A stretch of DNA of 64,000 nucleotides from Flavobacterium defluvii (lineage in GTDB: Bacteria; Bacteroidota; Bacteroidia; Flavobacteriales; Flavobacteriaceae), in the NCBI RefSeq assembly GCF_900129555.1, contig NZ_FQWC01000011.1:83951-147950 (forward strand). The letters are read 5' to 3'. The stretch's first letter is position 1, and every line of letters begins with the position of its first letter. The notes beneath the pieces were generated by a model that worked only from the letters and a program-made list of their open reading frames with translations, had not been told where the DNA came from and ran no database searches. Of this stretch, positions 16,240 to 24,305 are shown piece by piece. The translations under genes and the position numbers were made by a program.

Positions 16240-17787
16240 ATGAATAATCAACCGACCTGTTTTATTAACAAAAATTTTGAAACAATTCCTTTTGTTGAGA
16301 TCATTCTTCCTTACACAGAATGTTTTCTTGAGGATTTAAAATTAGAATTGTCAGATGATGTAAAAGAGAAGCTGCATCTTGAACTTTTAAAAGAACTGAG
16401 CACTTTATCTGAAATAGTTTTACAGGAGTCATTAGATTCTTTTGTTCAGGAAGGAAATGCTGGAATAGAAGTTTTTACAGTAAAAATGAAGCAATCAGTT
16501 GCTATAGATTTTCCAGTTCTGGACCATTTACTGAAGCAAAAAACTGCTAATTTTTCTCGTCATATTTCAAAAATCCTGGATCGCTTTAATAGCGATTACG
16601 AAAATATGAAAGCTATTTTTAAAATAAATGATGCAAAAATCGTAGACATTGATGCAAGTCTTGGAGACGGTCATAATGGCGAAGGTACAGCGCTGATTTA
16701 TTTATCAGATGAAACCAAGCTGATTTACAAACCTCGAAATATTAATCTTACCAACTCTTATAATATATTCATCAATTGGATCAATCAAAAATTAAAATTA
16801 GATTTAAAAACATTTCAGGCACTTGATTGTGGTGAATATGGATGGCTGGAGTTTGTAAATAACGAAGAAATAATTTCTGAAAATGATTTAGAAGAATATT
16901 ATCATAAAGCAGGAGTTTTACTTGCAGCTGTCTATCTTTTAGGAAGTAAAGACTGTCATCGTGAAAATGTTATAGCATCCGGAAAAAATCCCGTTATAAT
17001 AGATCATGAAACTATTATTCAGCCTTTTTTATCAAATAGACTAATTAATAATTCCTGGGATGATCAATGTAAAATACCCAATTTATCGGTTTTGGAAAAT
17101 GCCTTAATTGTAAATGATGATACAGGCGTACCAATACATTTTGCAGGTTATGGCGTTCGTAACAACTTACAGCTAACCGAATTAGAAAAAAGAATCATAA
17201 ACCCAAATACTATAAATTCTAAAAGAGTAACACGATTTTTATTTACAAAAATTGTTGAAAATAATGTTCCCCAATTTAAGGGCGATTACATTTTTCCAAC
17301 GAACTATAAAAAAAGTTTTCTGGAAGGGTTTTCAGTAGCTTATGATTTGTTTTCGAATTATAAAGAAGAATTAAAATCTTTTAATTCTCCACTTGCCGCT
17401 TTCAAAAATCAAGAAGTGAGATATATTTGGAGACCAACTTTTATATATTTTAAAATATTAAAATTTATGCGTACCGCAGCTCTCATGTCCAGTTTAGAAG
17501 TCTATAATGCAAAATTAGGAGAGTTATTATCTAAAGCTTATATTGGACAAAATATGGAAACGTATAATTTTATATATGATTTCGAATTAAAACAAATGAT
17601 TAACGGTGACATTCCTATTTTTAGTCTCAATAGTCGGGATCATTCACTTAATTGTAATGAATCTTTAAAAATATTCGAATTTGATTGTATCGAAAATATA
17701 GAAAGAAGAATTGATGCCATTTCTCCTGAACATAAAAGCGAACAACTTGAATTTATTAATCGCTGGATTAATATAAAAGGAAATTAA
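16240..17787 (+). CDS. Stand-alone LanM-type lanthipeptide dehydratase domain (no LanC cyclase)
   Basis: The 515-aa protein matches the N-terminal dehydratase half (DUF4135) of class II lanthipeptide synthetases and then stops. Kinase-like residues are K164 (YKPR), D238/H240/N243 (DCHREN) and D255/E257 (IIDHET). The phosphate-elimination motif is R394-Y-I-W-R398-P-T400. These correspond to the phosphorylation and lyase residues known from CylM, so the domain appears catalytically complete. Full LanM proteins are ~900-1100 aa with a C-terminal zinc cyclase; here that half is absent, and no LanC gene is in the window. The expected product is Dha/Dhb in the precursor cores without enzymatic thioether formation. 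Confidence 0.85.
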   Translation: MNNQPTCFINKNFETIPFVEIILPYTECFLEDLKLELSDDVKEKLHLELLKELSTLSEIVLQESLDSFVQEGNAGIEVFTVKMKQSVAIDFPVLDHLLKQKTANFSRHISKILDRFNSDYENMKAIFKINDAKIVDIDASLGDGHNGEGTALIYLSDETKLIYKPRNINLTNSYNIFINWINQKLKLDLKTFQALDCGEYGWLEFVNNEEIISENDLEEYYHKAGVLLAAVYLLGSKDCHRENVIASGKNPVIIDHETIIQPFLSNRLINNSWDDQCKIPNLSVLENALIVNDDTGVPIHFAGYGVRNNLQLTELEKRIINPNTINSKRVTRFLFTKIVENNVPQFKGDYIFPTNYKKSFLEGFSVAYDLFSNYKEELKSFNSPLAAFKNQEVRYIWRPTFIYFKILKFMRTAALMSSLEVYNAKLGELLSKAYIGQNMETYNFIYDFELKQMINGDIPIFSLNSRDHSLNCNESLKIFEFDCIENIERRIDAISPEHKSEQLEFINRWINIKGN

Positions 17788-17814
17788 GCGGTGATATAGC
17801 TGTAAAACGTTGTT

Positions 17815-18582
17815 TTATATTAGTTTATTATTGGTAGCAAAAACAATTGCTTCGGAGATATTGGTTACTTCCAGTTTTTCAAAAAGTTTTTTTCTGTGAA
17901 ATTTTACAGTATCCGGCGAAAGAAATATAGCTTCTGCAATTTCATTTATAGTAAAACCTCTGGTCGAAAGCTGCAGAATTTCCTGCTCTCTTTTAGATAA
18001 AGATATTTTTTGCGAATCTTCCCAATGGTCTAGCGCGAGATTATAACTATGTACTAAATTTTCTCCGTTTTTATGTATTTTAACGTTACCAGCCTTGCGT
18101 TCAGATGATAAAGAAATAATACAGATTGCTTTCCAGATTTTTCCGGTATTGGTTAAAAAAACCGGAGTAAGTTTTTGGTTAATCAAAATCAATTTTCCTT
18201 CCTGATTTTTTAAATGAAAATCGTATGATATTGTATAGAGAATGCGGTCTTGTACAGGTGTTTTTTCATAAAAGTCAAACCCGATAGAATTAATTTTCAA
18301 TAATAATTCTAAGTCTGCAGGAGGCACATGCTTGAAATAAAAAGCGTATCCCATTTCCAGAACCTGTTGTGCTGTATTACCACATAGAAACAAAGGATTA
18401 TCTGAAACAAACTCAAAGCCTTGTTCCAAATAATCGATAACATAAATGCTCGTATATGTAGCTCTTGCAAATGCCTTAATAGGTTCTAAATAATCAAATT
18501 TTTGAGCCCTTTCTTCATCTGTCAAGCCATAAATTGTGTTTCTGGAATCAAAAAACGAATTAGAATCCTGGTCTGTCATCAT
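17815..18582 (-). CDS. LuxR-family transcriptional regulator with PAS-like sensor
   Basis: A 255-aa protein whose C-terminal ~60 residues form a LuxR-type helix-turn-helix (LSKREQEILQLSTRGFTINE, SPDTVKFHRKKLFEKLEV). The N-terminal ~180 residues look like a PAS-type domain, not an acyl-homoserine-lactone-binding domain, and there is no receiver Asp. It is transcribed divergently from the LuxI/FeeM-like gene at 18928 and convergently with the dehydratase. A perfect 14-bp inverted repeat lies just upstream of its start (18598-18637) and may be an autoregulatory operator. Confidence 0.85.
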   Translation of the reverse strand: MMTDQDSNSFFDSRNTIYGLTDEERAQKFDYLEPIKAFARATYTSIYVIDYLEQGFEFVSDNPLFLCGNTAQQVLEMGYAFYFKHVPPADLELLLKINSIGFDFYEKTPVQDRILYTISYDFHLKNQEGKLILINQKLTPVFLTNTGKIWKAICIISLSSERKAGNVKIHKNGENLVHSYNLALDHWEDSQKISLSKREQEILQLSTRGFTINEIAEAIFLSPDTVKFHRKKLFEKLEVTNISEAIVFATNNKLI

Positions 18583-18927
18583 TCATAATTTTATTCAAAT
18601 GTAATTCTTTTTTATAATGTATGAAAAGAATTACATTAATCTTGTAAAAATAAGAATAATAATACTTATTGATTGCCAGATTGTTATACGACGTCTATAG
18701 ATTAAAATACTTGTCGGATTTCTCTTAAAGCCTATAAATGCAGGCCTTACAAAAAACGAATTCTTTACTTACAGCAAAACTTCTTTCTCTTTTAACAATT
18801 TTAATCAAAAAAAGGCAGCTACCCTTTAGGGTAGTTTATTGATTTACAGAATAATACTACCAATTAGTGTAGCGGAAGAACGCTATATGAAAATTAGATT
18901 TGTTATAATCAACCAACTCAGAAAACC
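18583..18927. other. Divergent control region (345 nt)
   Basis: A non-coding region between the LuxR-type regulator (minus) and the acyltransferase (plus). It holds the 14-bp inverted repeat above and a second small hairpin, CTACCC-ttta-GGGTAG, at 18819-18834, about 94 nt upstream of the acyltransferase ATG. I see no reading frame worth calling. Confidence 0.6.
18598..18637. promoter_or_regulatory. 14-bp-arm inverted repeat upstream of the LuxR-type gene
   Basis: AATGTAATTCTTTT (18598-18611) is the exact reverse complement of 18624-18637, with a 12-nt spacer. It sits 15 nt upstream of the regulator ATG, in the divergent control region. It could be an operator or an attenuating hairpin in the regulator's leader. 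Confidence 0.5.
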
Positions 18928-19593
18928 ATGATAAACCAAAACTACTTAGAAAGATTAGAACTAAACCAGCTAACCGAATTAGCCAAGTTTGTAGTCGAAG
19001 AGAATTTTAATCATCATTGTGAGGATGTAAGTGTAAATGAAATTATCACAGACACTCAGGAAGTGTATGATGAGGAATTGAATTATTTTAAAGATTCTGA
19101 AATTTTTGTTGCTAAAGATTTTTCGGGAAATATTCAGGGATCAATACGGGTAATCAAATGGGATTACAAAACGAAACTTCCGCTTCAGAAAATTTTTGAT
19201 ATCGATCCTTTAAGTTTTTTTAATTATTCCGAAAAATTATCATCGGTCTGGCACATCGGAAGATTTGCCACAAAAAGAAATATTCAGGATAAAACTCTTT
19301 TTAAAAGATTAATGGTTTGTGCCATAGCTCCTATATGTGAGCAAAAAAGCGGTGTTGCCTTTGCCGAGTGCGACAGCAAACTTTTAAGGATTATGAACCT
19401 GTTGGGAATAAAAGCTAAAGTTATAGGATCTTCTGTGCATTATTTGGGGTCAGAAACCATTCCGGTTGCCATGAGTTACGAAGGTTTAAAGGAATTTTAT
19501 TATAACAATAAAGATCTTGTAACCTCTCAGTATATAGATAAAATGTCCCATCAAATATTTGAAAATAAAGAATATCAGTATCACACTTGTTAA
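18928..19593 (+). CDS. LuxI/FeeM-like GNAT-fold acyltransferase
   Basis: A 221-aa protein with features of the acyl-homoserine-lactone synthase / N-acyl amino acid synthase (FeeM) group of GNAT-fold enzymes: an acidic N-terminal half with FVAKDFSGNIQGSIRVIKW, the WHIGRFATKR motif (W108-R117; compare W-E-(I/L)-S-R-F in the families) and a C-terminal lobe. It lacks the Glu before the motif typical of LuxI. These enzymes use acyl-ACP or acyl-CoA to N-acylate an amine. In this setting it might lipidate a RiPP core (selidamide/goadvionin logic) or make a signal for the divergent LuxR-type regulator. Neither is established. Confidence 0.55.
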   Translation: MINQNYLERLELNQLTELAKFVVEENFNHHCEDVSVNEIITDTQEVYDEELNYFKDSEIFVAKDFSGNIQGSIRVIKWDYKTKLPLQKIFDIDPLSFFNYSEKLSSVWHIGRFATKRNIQDKTLFKRLMVCAIAPICEQKSGVAFAECDSKLLRIMNLLGIKAKVIGSSVHYLGSETIPVAMSYEGLKEFYYNNKDLVTSQYIDKMSHQIFENKEYQYHTC

Positions 19594-19753
19594 GCTTCCT
19601 TTTTAAACAAAAAAACATAAAAAGATATATTAAAATCTTTATGATGATTGATCAAATCACACAAATGGCTTTAATACATCATATTGGAAGAAGTGATTTC
19701 TTAATATTTATTGATTACAGATTTTTTTGATTAACCAGTTAATTCTATTACCA

Positions 19754-20410
19754 ATGATGAATGAAATAACAAAAAGTACCACAATAGATTGGTCTTCCCC
19801 AGATATTTTAAATCAAATTGTTCAGAATATTAAAAATCCGTTAGAGAACATTATTGAAGCTAGTAAACCCAGTATAACCGATAATAAAAATCACAGCGAG
19901 ATTATTTTCTCGAGCAGCAAACAAATTAATGATTTGATTGAAGAAATTATAGACGGAATAAAATCAAAATCTGTAAGCCTTACAGTGCAGGGACGTCCTG
20001 AAATTTTTGATATCTACGAGTCTAATAAAAATGTTCAGGATTTGTGTGAAAATAAAATTAATCCTCAAAAAGTAACCAAACTAGACCAGGACTGGCTGCT
20101 CAATTTAGAGAAAGAAATTTACAGCTCGATCAGTCAAAATGATTTGAATCTTTACGAACTGTCTTATAAAATGGCAGTAAGTGAAAGACAGCTGCACAGA
20201 AAAATTGCAAATCTGGTAAACCTTACACCCAATAAATACATACGAATATTGAGACTGCATAAAGCGAAGCATATGATTGATAATTATATCCAAAACTCAA
20301 TTTCGCAGGTTGCCTATTCTGTAGGGTACAATGATGTGCATTATTTCTCAAAGCTATTTGTAAATCAATATGATATTTCGCCTAAGGACTTAATAAATTC
20401 TTTGCGATAA
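19754..20410 (+). CDS. AraC-family regulator with degenerate histidine-kinase-like N terminus
   Basis: I use the ATG at 19754 (a TTG 27 nt upstream is in frame). The C-terminal ~105 residues form an AraC helix-turn-helix (ISQNDLNLYELSYKMAVSER; SISQVAYSVGYNDVHYFSKL). Residues ~16-75 read like a HisKA dimerisation helix pair (QIVQNIKNPLENIIEASK then SSKQINDLIEEIIDGIK). The usual SHE(F/I)RTPL phospho-acceptor box is VQNIKNPL, so the His is replaced by Gln24. No ATPase domain follows. It looks like an HTCS protein cut down to a dimerisation helix and DNA-binding domain. It lies just upstream of precursor 8 and the export genes, which it may control. Confidence 0.8.
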   Translation: MMNEITKSTTIDWSSPDILNQIVQNIKNPLENIIEASKPSITDNKNHSEIIFSSSKQINDLIEEIIDGIKSKSVSLTVQGRPEIFDIYESNKNVQDLCENKINPQKVTKLDQDWLLNLEKEIYSSISQNDLNLYELSYKMAVSERQLHRKIANLVNLTPNKYIRILRLHKAKHMIDNYIQNSISQVAYSVGYNDVHYFSKLFVNQYDISPKDLINSLR

Positions 20411-20465
20411 AATGGATTGATAACAATATCTCACGGAATGAATTTAAATTTTAAGAACAAAAAAC

Positions 20466-20804
20466 ATGATTTTAACAGAAGAACAAAAAAAAGGTCAGGA
20501 TGTATTTTTTAGGATAATTACAGAAGCCTGGGCAAACGATGATTTTAAAAAATCATTGATTAGAAATCCCGAAGCAACTTTAGAAAAGTTTTTTGGAAGG
20601 AGTCTGCCATTAGGGAAAAAGATCAAGGTAACAGACCAGTCTGATCCGGAATATCTGTACATCAATATTCCTATAAAGATGAAACCCACTGATCAGGAAC
20701 TGGATGAAAAAAAGCTGGATAAATTAAGCGGTGGAGCCCCTAAAGATACAGGCATTACCGACTATGAAAGTTTATATGATTCCTTAGGAAACATCTACAA
20801 ATAG
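20466..20804 (+). CDS. NHLP-leader RiPP precursor 8
   Basis: The 112-aa peptide has a diverged NHLP leader (TEAWANDDFKKSLIRNPEAT; VTDQSDPEYLYINIP; LDEKKLDKLSGG) and a double glycine at 89-90. The 22-residue core APKDTGITDYESLYDSLGNI plus YK is polar and acidic with two Thr, two Ser and no Cys, unlike the hydrophobic cores of the array. It lies between the AraC-type regulator and the export genes. It may be a signal or a housekeeping substrate rather than a toxin. Confidence 0.82.
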   Translation: MILTEEQKKGQDVFFRIITEAWANDDFKKSLIRNPEATLEKFFGRSLPLGKKIKVTDQSDPEYLYINIPIKMKPTDQELDEKKLDKLSGGAPKDTGITDYESLYDSLGNIYK

Positions 20805-20895
20805 CATTTAAAAAAATGTCAGATTTCACAGATTGATTGTCATAATCAACAAACAGAATTCAAATAAATTAGTATAATCTTAAAAGAACAAAATT

Positions 20896-21417
20896 ATGAA
20901 AAGAGCACTTTTTTTCTTAGGTCAGTTTAATAATAAAGATGTAGAATGGTTAATTCACAATGGACAGAAAATTGAACTGGGAACAGGCGAAAAACTGATC
21001 CAGAAAGGCAATTTTATTGATAGTTTATATATCGTTTTATCAGGTCAATTATCTGTATGCGCAGAAAGCGGCGATAAAGAAGATATTGCAACATTAGGAA
21101 CAGGCGAGGTTGTAGGCGAAATGTCTTTTCTGGAAACAAGACCGCCATCTGTTTCTGTAATTGCAAAAAAAACATCGGTGGTTTACAAAATTTCTCGTGA
21201 GATAATAGAACTTAGGCTTACTTCAAATCCTGATTTCAAAGCCAATTTTTATTATGCGCTGGCATTATTCCTTTCAAACAGATTGAGAAAAACTACAGAT
21301 CAGTTAGGATATGGAACGCCTGAAGAAGAAGATTTAATAGACACAAAAATATTAGACGGAGTGGCTCAGGCGGGGGCACGTTTTGGCCAGATCCTGCACC
21401 GATTTTCAGAAGCATAA
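20896..21417 (+). CDS. Cyclic-nucleotide-binding domain protein (no DNA-binding domain)
   Basis: The 173-aa protein is essentially one CRP-like cyclic-nucleotide-binding barrel (GTGEKLIQKGNFIDSLYIVL; GTGEVVGEMSFLETRPPSVS is the phosphate-binding cassette with E and R) plus a helical tail ending FGQILHRFSEA. No helix-turn-helix follows, so it is not a transcription factor. Single-domain proteins like this accompany NHLM-type exporters. It is immediately upstream of the TolC/HlyD/ABC genes and may gate the exporter with cAMP made by the cyclase encoded at 11473. Confidence 0.85.
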   Translation: MKRALFFLGQFNNKDVEWLIHNGQKIELGTGEKLIQKGNFIDSLYIVLSGQLSVCAESGDKEDIATLGTGEVVGEMSFLETRPPSVSVIAKKTSVVYKISREIIELRLTSNPDFKANFYYALALFLSNRLRKTTDQLGYGTPEEEDLIDTKILDGVAQAGARFGQILHRFSEA

Positions 21418-21447
21418 TCCAGTATTAACTCTAAACATCAGATTTAA

Positions 21448-23016
21448 ATGAGGTTTAACTATATTTTTTTTGCAGTATTGATTGCGGTTGTTCAAAACTT
21501 ACAAGGTCAATCTAAAATCAAATGTGATTTAATTGAAATTTCGAGTATAGCTTTTGACAAAAGTCCGAATATTAAAAGAAATTATTATGCGATACAAAAT
21601 GCCGAAGGAGAACTTCAGGTACAATGGAGCACATTTGATTTTAATTTAAACTCAGGTCTTTCGTATCAAAACAGCAGATTAAATTTATACGATGACGATC
21701 CTCGAAATCAATATATTGAAAGATCTCTTAAGTCTAATAATGTAGATTTTTCGGCTGCTTTGCAAAAAAGATTCCGAACCTCACAAATCGCAGAGGTTAG
21801 TTTAAGATATCTCTATAACGACAGTAATTTCCCGCTTAATACCTTCAATCAGTTTGTAGGGCAGTTTTACGGAAACCATACAGGAGTTATTAATTTATCA
21901 CTGACACAACCGCTTTTAAGAGGCCGCGGAAAAAAAATAGCAACAACAGGAGAGCAGGTAGCAAATCTTTATATTGATAAAAACAAATTTGATTACGAGT
22001 TTACCAATTCATACGAAATTCTTCAAATAGGTATTGCTTACTGGACGTATTATACCGCATTTAAAAGTCTGGATGTTTATATAGAAAACGAAAACAGGGT
22101 AAGAAACGTTCTCGAAATTACAAAAGAGTTAATAAAAGCCGATAAAAAACCAGAGAGCGATATGGCTCAGGTAAATGCCGATTTGACAAATCAGGAAAGA
22201 TTAACCTTTACCGCAAGGCAGAATTTATATAACGCAAGATTAAATTTAGGCAGGGCAATAGGTTTATCTGACCAGGAAAGTGAGCAGCTTGGGGATCCTA
22301 CAAGTGATTTCCCGATGGTTGACCAAAGCGGGTACAAAGAAAATATTGATAAAAAAGCGTTCATAAAAAGTGCCAAAGACAATCGGGCCGATTTAAAAGC
22401 CATCCAAAAAGTTACTGAAGCTGTAGAACTTCAATATCAATTGGCACAAAACAATTTGAAACCCCAGCTTGATTTAACCGGTTTTGGATATTACGGCAGC
22501 ACCAGTGTAGGAAATGGGGTCGACAAAACATTTTCTTCATTTACACACAATCAGGGACAAGATGTTGGTATAGGTGCAAAGTTGACATTTTCATTTGCTT
22601 TAAATAATAATCTGGCAAAAGGAAATTATGAAATAAATAAAATTGCCGTAAAAGATCAGGCTGTAATAAGCGACAATACGCAGAGAAATGTTGATTTAAA
22701 TGTAAATGTAGCGCTTAACAATTTAAACAATAGTGTTTTAATTCTGGAAAAAGCTAAGGAATCTATGGGATTTCATAAAGAAGCTTTTGACAACGAAAAA
22801 ATAAAATTTCAAATGGGCTTAACAACTCTTTTGAATTTAATGTTGTTTCAGGAAAGGTTCACTTATTCAGAATTAGAATATCTAAATGCAGAGCAGCAGT
22901 TTTCAAATGCAATTATAAGCCTCAGACATGAAACAGGTACACTTATCTCAAAGGAAAGCCTGAATTTTAAAGTTCTTCAAAATGCATTTTATACTGTTCC
23001 AAATACAGAAAATTAA
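21448..23016 (+). CDS. TolC-family outer-membrane efflux protein
   Basis: A 522-aa protein with a signal peptide (~1-20, ends LQGQS) and the long alpha-helical repeats of TolC/OprM proteins, including LSLTQPLLRGRGKK near residue 150, typical of the family. It should form the outer-membrane channel for peptides exported by the two ABC transporters downstream. Gaps to the neighbours are 30 and 17 nt, so it is in the export operon. Confidence 0.88.
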   Translation: MRFNYIFFAVLIAVVQNLQGQSKIKCDLIEISSIAFDKSPNIKRNYYAIQNAEGELQVQWSTFDFNLNSGLSYQNSRLNLYDDDPRNQYIERSLKSNNVDFSAALQKRFRTSQIAEVSLRYLYNDSNFPLNTFNQFVGQFYGNHTGVINLSLTQPLLRGRGKKIATTGEQVANLYIDKNKFDYEFTNSYEILQIGIAYWTYYTAFKSLDVYIENENRVRNVLEITKELIKADKKPESDMAQVNADLTNQERLTFTARQNLYNARLNLGRAIGLSDQESEQLGDPTSDFPMVDQSGYKENIDKKAFIKSAKDNRADLKAIQKVTEAVELQYQLAQNNLKPQLDLTGFGYYGSTSVGNGVDKTFSSFTHNQGQDVGIGAKLTFSFALNNNLAKGNYEINKIAVKDQAVISDNTQRNVDLNVNVALNNLNNSVLILEKAKESMGFHKEAFDNEKIKFQMGLTTLLNLMLFQERFTYSELEYLNAEQQFSNAIISLRHETGTLISKESLNFKVLQNAFYTVPNTEN

Positions 23017-23033
23017 TAAAAAAACAAGAAACC

Positions 23034-24296
23034 ATGTCAGCAAGTTTTTTCAGAAAATCGGCGTTAGAGAAGCTTTCTACTCCAGAAAAATTAGATCAGT
23101 TAATTAAAGTTACAGGACCCAAAGCCTGGATTGCACTTTTTACCGTTGCAATAGCACTGTTTACAGGTGTATTATGGGCATTTATGGGAACTGTAAAAAC
23201 AAAATTAGATGTAATTGGAGTAGTGCAGGGAGGCGAAGTTCACGAAGTGGTAGCAACATCGCAGGGACAATTAGTAGAGTTAAAAGTAGCAATTGGAGAT
23301 CATGTAAAAAAGGGTGATATCATTGCTACGATACAACAGCCGGAGCTGCATCAGCAAATAGAAGATGCAAAAGCCGTAGTATCAGACCGAAAATTTGAAA
23401 TGGGAAAACTGTCTTCTTATGGAAGTCAGGGTACGCAGCTTCAAAGTGAATTGATAAAACAAACTCGTGTAAGTATTCAGGGCGAAATTGAAGCCGAAAG
23501 AAAGAAATTAATTTTTCTGAATAATCAGTTAGAATCTGAGAATGGTTTACTTAGTAAAGGCTTAATAACCAAGTCCGAAGTTGCCGTTACGAGACAGCAG
23601 ATCGAAGCTTCAAAAAATACTATTGAACGCTTAAAAGGACAAACTGTAGAAACCTCGACGCAGCAGCACAATTTAGGTTATGACATGCAGCAAAAAATAA
23701 CATTGCAAAATCAGAGAATTGCTGAAGCCGAACGAAATCTTCAGTTTTTAACCGAAAGATACGATCAGCAAAAAAATATAAAAAGCCCGTATGACGGAGA
23801 AGTAATTGAGGTACTAACAGATGCGGGAATTGTTGTAGCGGCAGGAACTCCTCTGTTTAAACTCAAAAATCTTAGTGATGCAAAACTAGCGGTTTTAAAA
23901 GGAGTTTTATATATCCCTTCACAGGATGGAAAAAAAATAAAAAAAGGAATGGAAGCCTTAGTGGTTCCCTCAACAGTACAGCCACAGGAATACGGATTCA
24001 TAAAAGGAAAAGTAACCTATGTTTCTGATTTTCCCGTAACCCAGCAGGGTATGCTCACTTCTGTTAAAAATGATCAGCTAGCCAAAGGACTTTTGGCACA
24101 AGGACCATTATTTGAAGTTCATGTTGACTTCGAAAAAGACCCTGATTCGTATAGCGGTTTTAAATGGACATCGGCAAAAGGACCTGAGATTTTTATTAAA
24201 GAAGGTACTTCCTGTATGGGAAAAGTAACCGTGAAAAAAGAACCTCCGGTAACGATAGTAGTGCCTGCATTCAAGAAATTTTTTGACTTATATTAA
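23034..24296 (+). CDS. HlyD-family membrane fusion protein (NHLM secretion system)
   Basis: A 420-aa protein with a short cytoplasmic N terminus, one membrane segment (~32-55), a lipoyl/barrel half-motif (VVATSQGQLVELKVAIGDHV), a coiled coil (~105-230) and the second lipoyl half plus beta-barrel domain (IKSPYDGEVIEVLTDAGIVV). It links the inner-membrane ABC transporters to the TolC-like channel across the periplasm. It matches the adaptor of NHLM bacteriocin export systems in order and size. Confidence 0.88.
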   Translation: MSASFFRKSALEKLSTPEKLDQLIKVTGPKAWIALFTVAIALFTGVLWAFMGTVKTKLDVIGVVQGGEVHEVVATSQGQLVELKVAIGDHVKKGDIIATIQQPELHQQIEDAKAVVSDRKFEMGKLSSYGSQGTQLQSELIKQTRVSIQGEIEAERKKLIFLNNQLESENGLLSKGLITKSEVAVTRQQIEASKNTIERLKGQTVETSTQQHNLGYDMQQKITLQNQRIAEAERNLQFLTERYDQQKNIKSPYDGEVIEVLTDAGIVVAAGTPLFKLKNLSDAKLAVLKGVLYIPSQDGKKIKKGMEALVVPSTVQPQEYGFIKGKVTYVSDFPVTQQGMLTSVKNDQLAKGLLAQGPLFEVHVDFEKDPDSYSGFKWTSAKGPEIFIKEGTSCMGKVTVKKEPPVTIVVPAFKKFFDLY

Positions 24297-24305
24297 TAAA
24301 AACAG

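Noticed and set aside
18928..19593. A true AHL synthase (LuxI)
   Set aside because: Only the R-F box region matches, the usual preceding Glu is absent, and the divergent LuxR-type protein lacks an AHL-binding domain; the call is kept to LuxI/FeeM-like.
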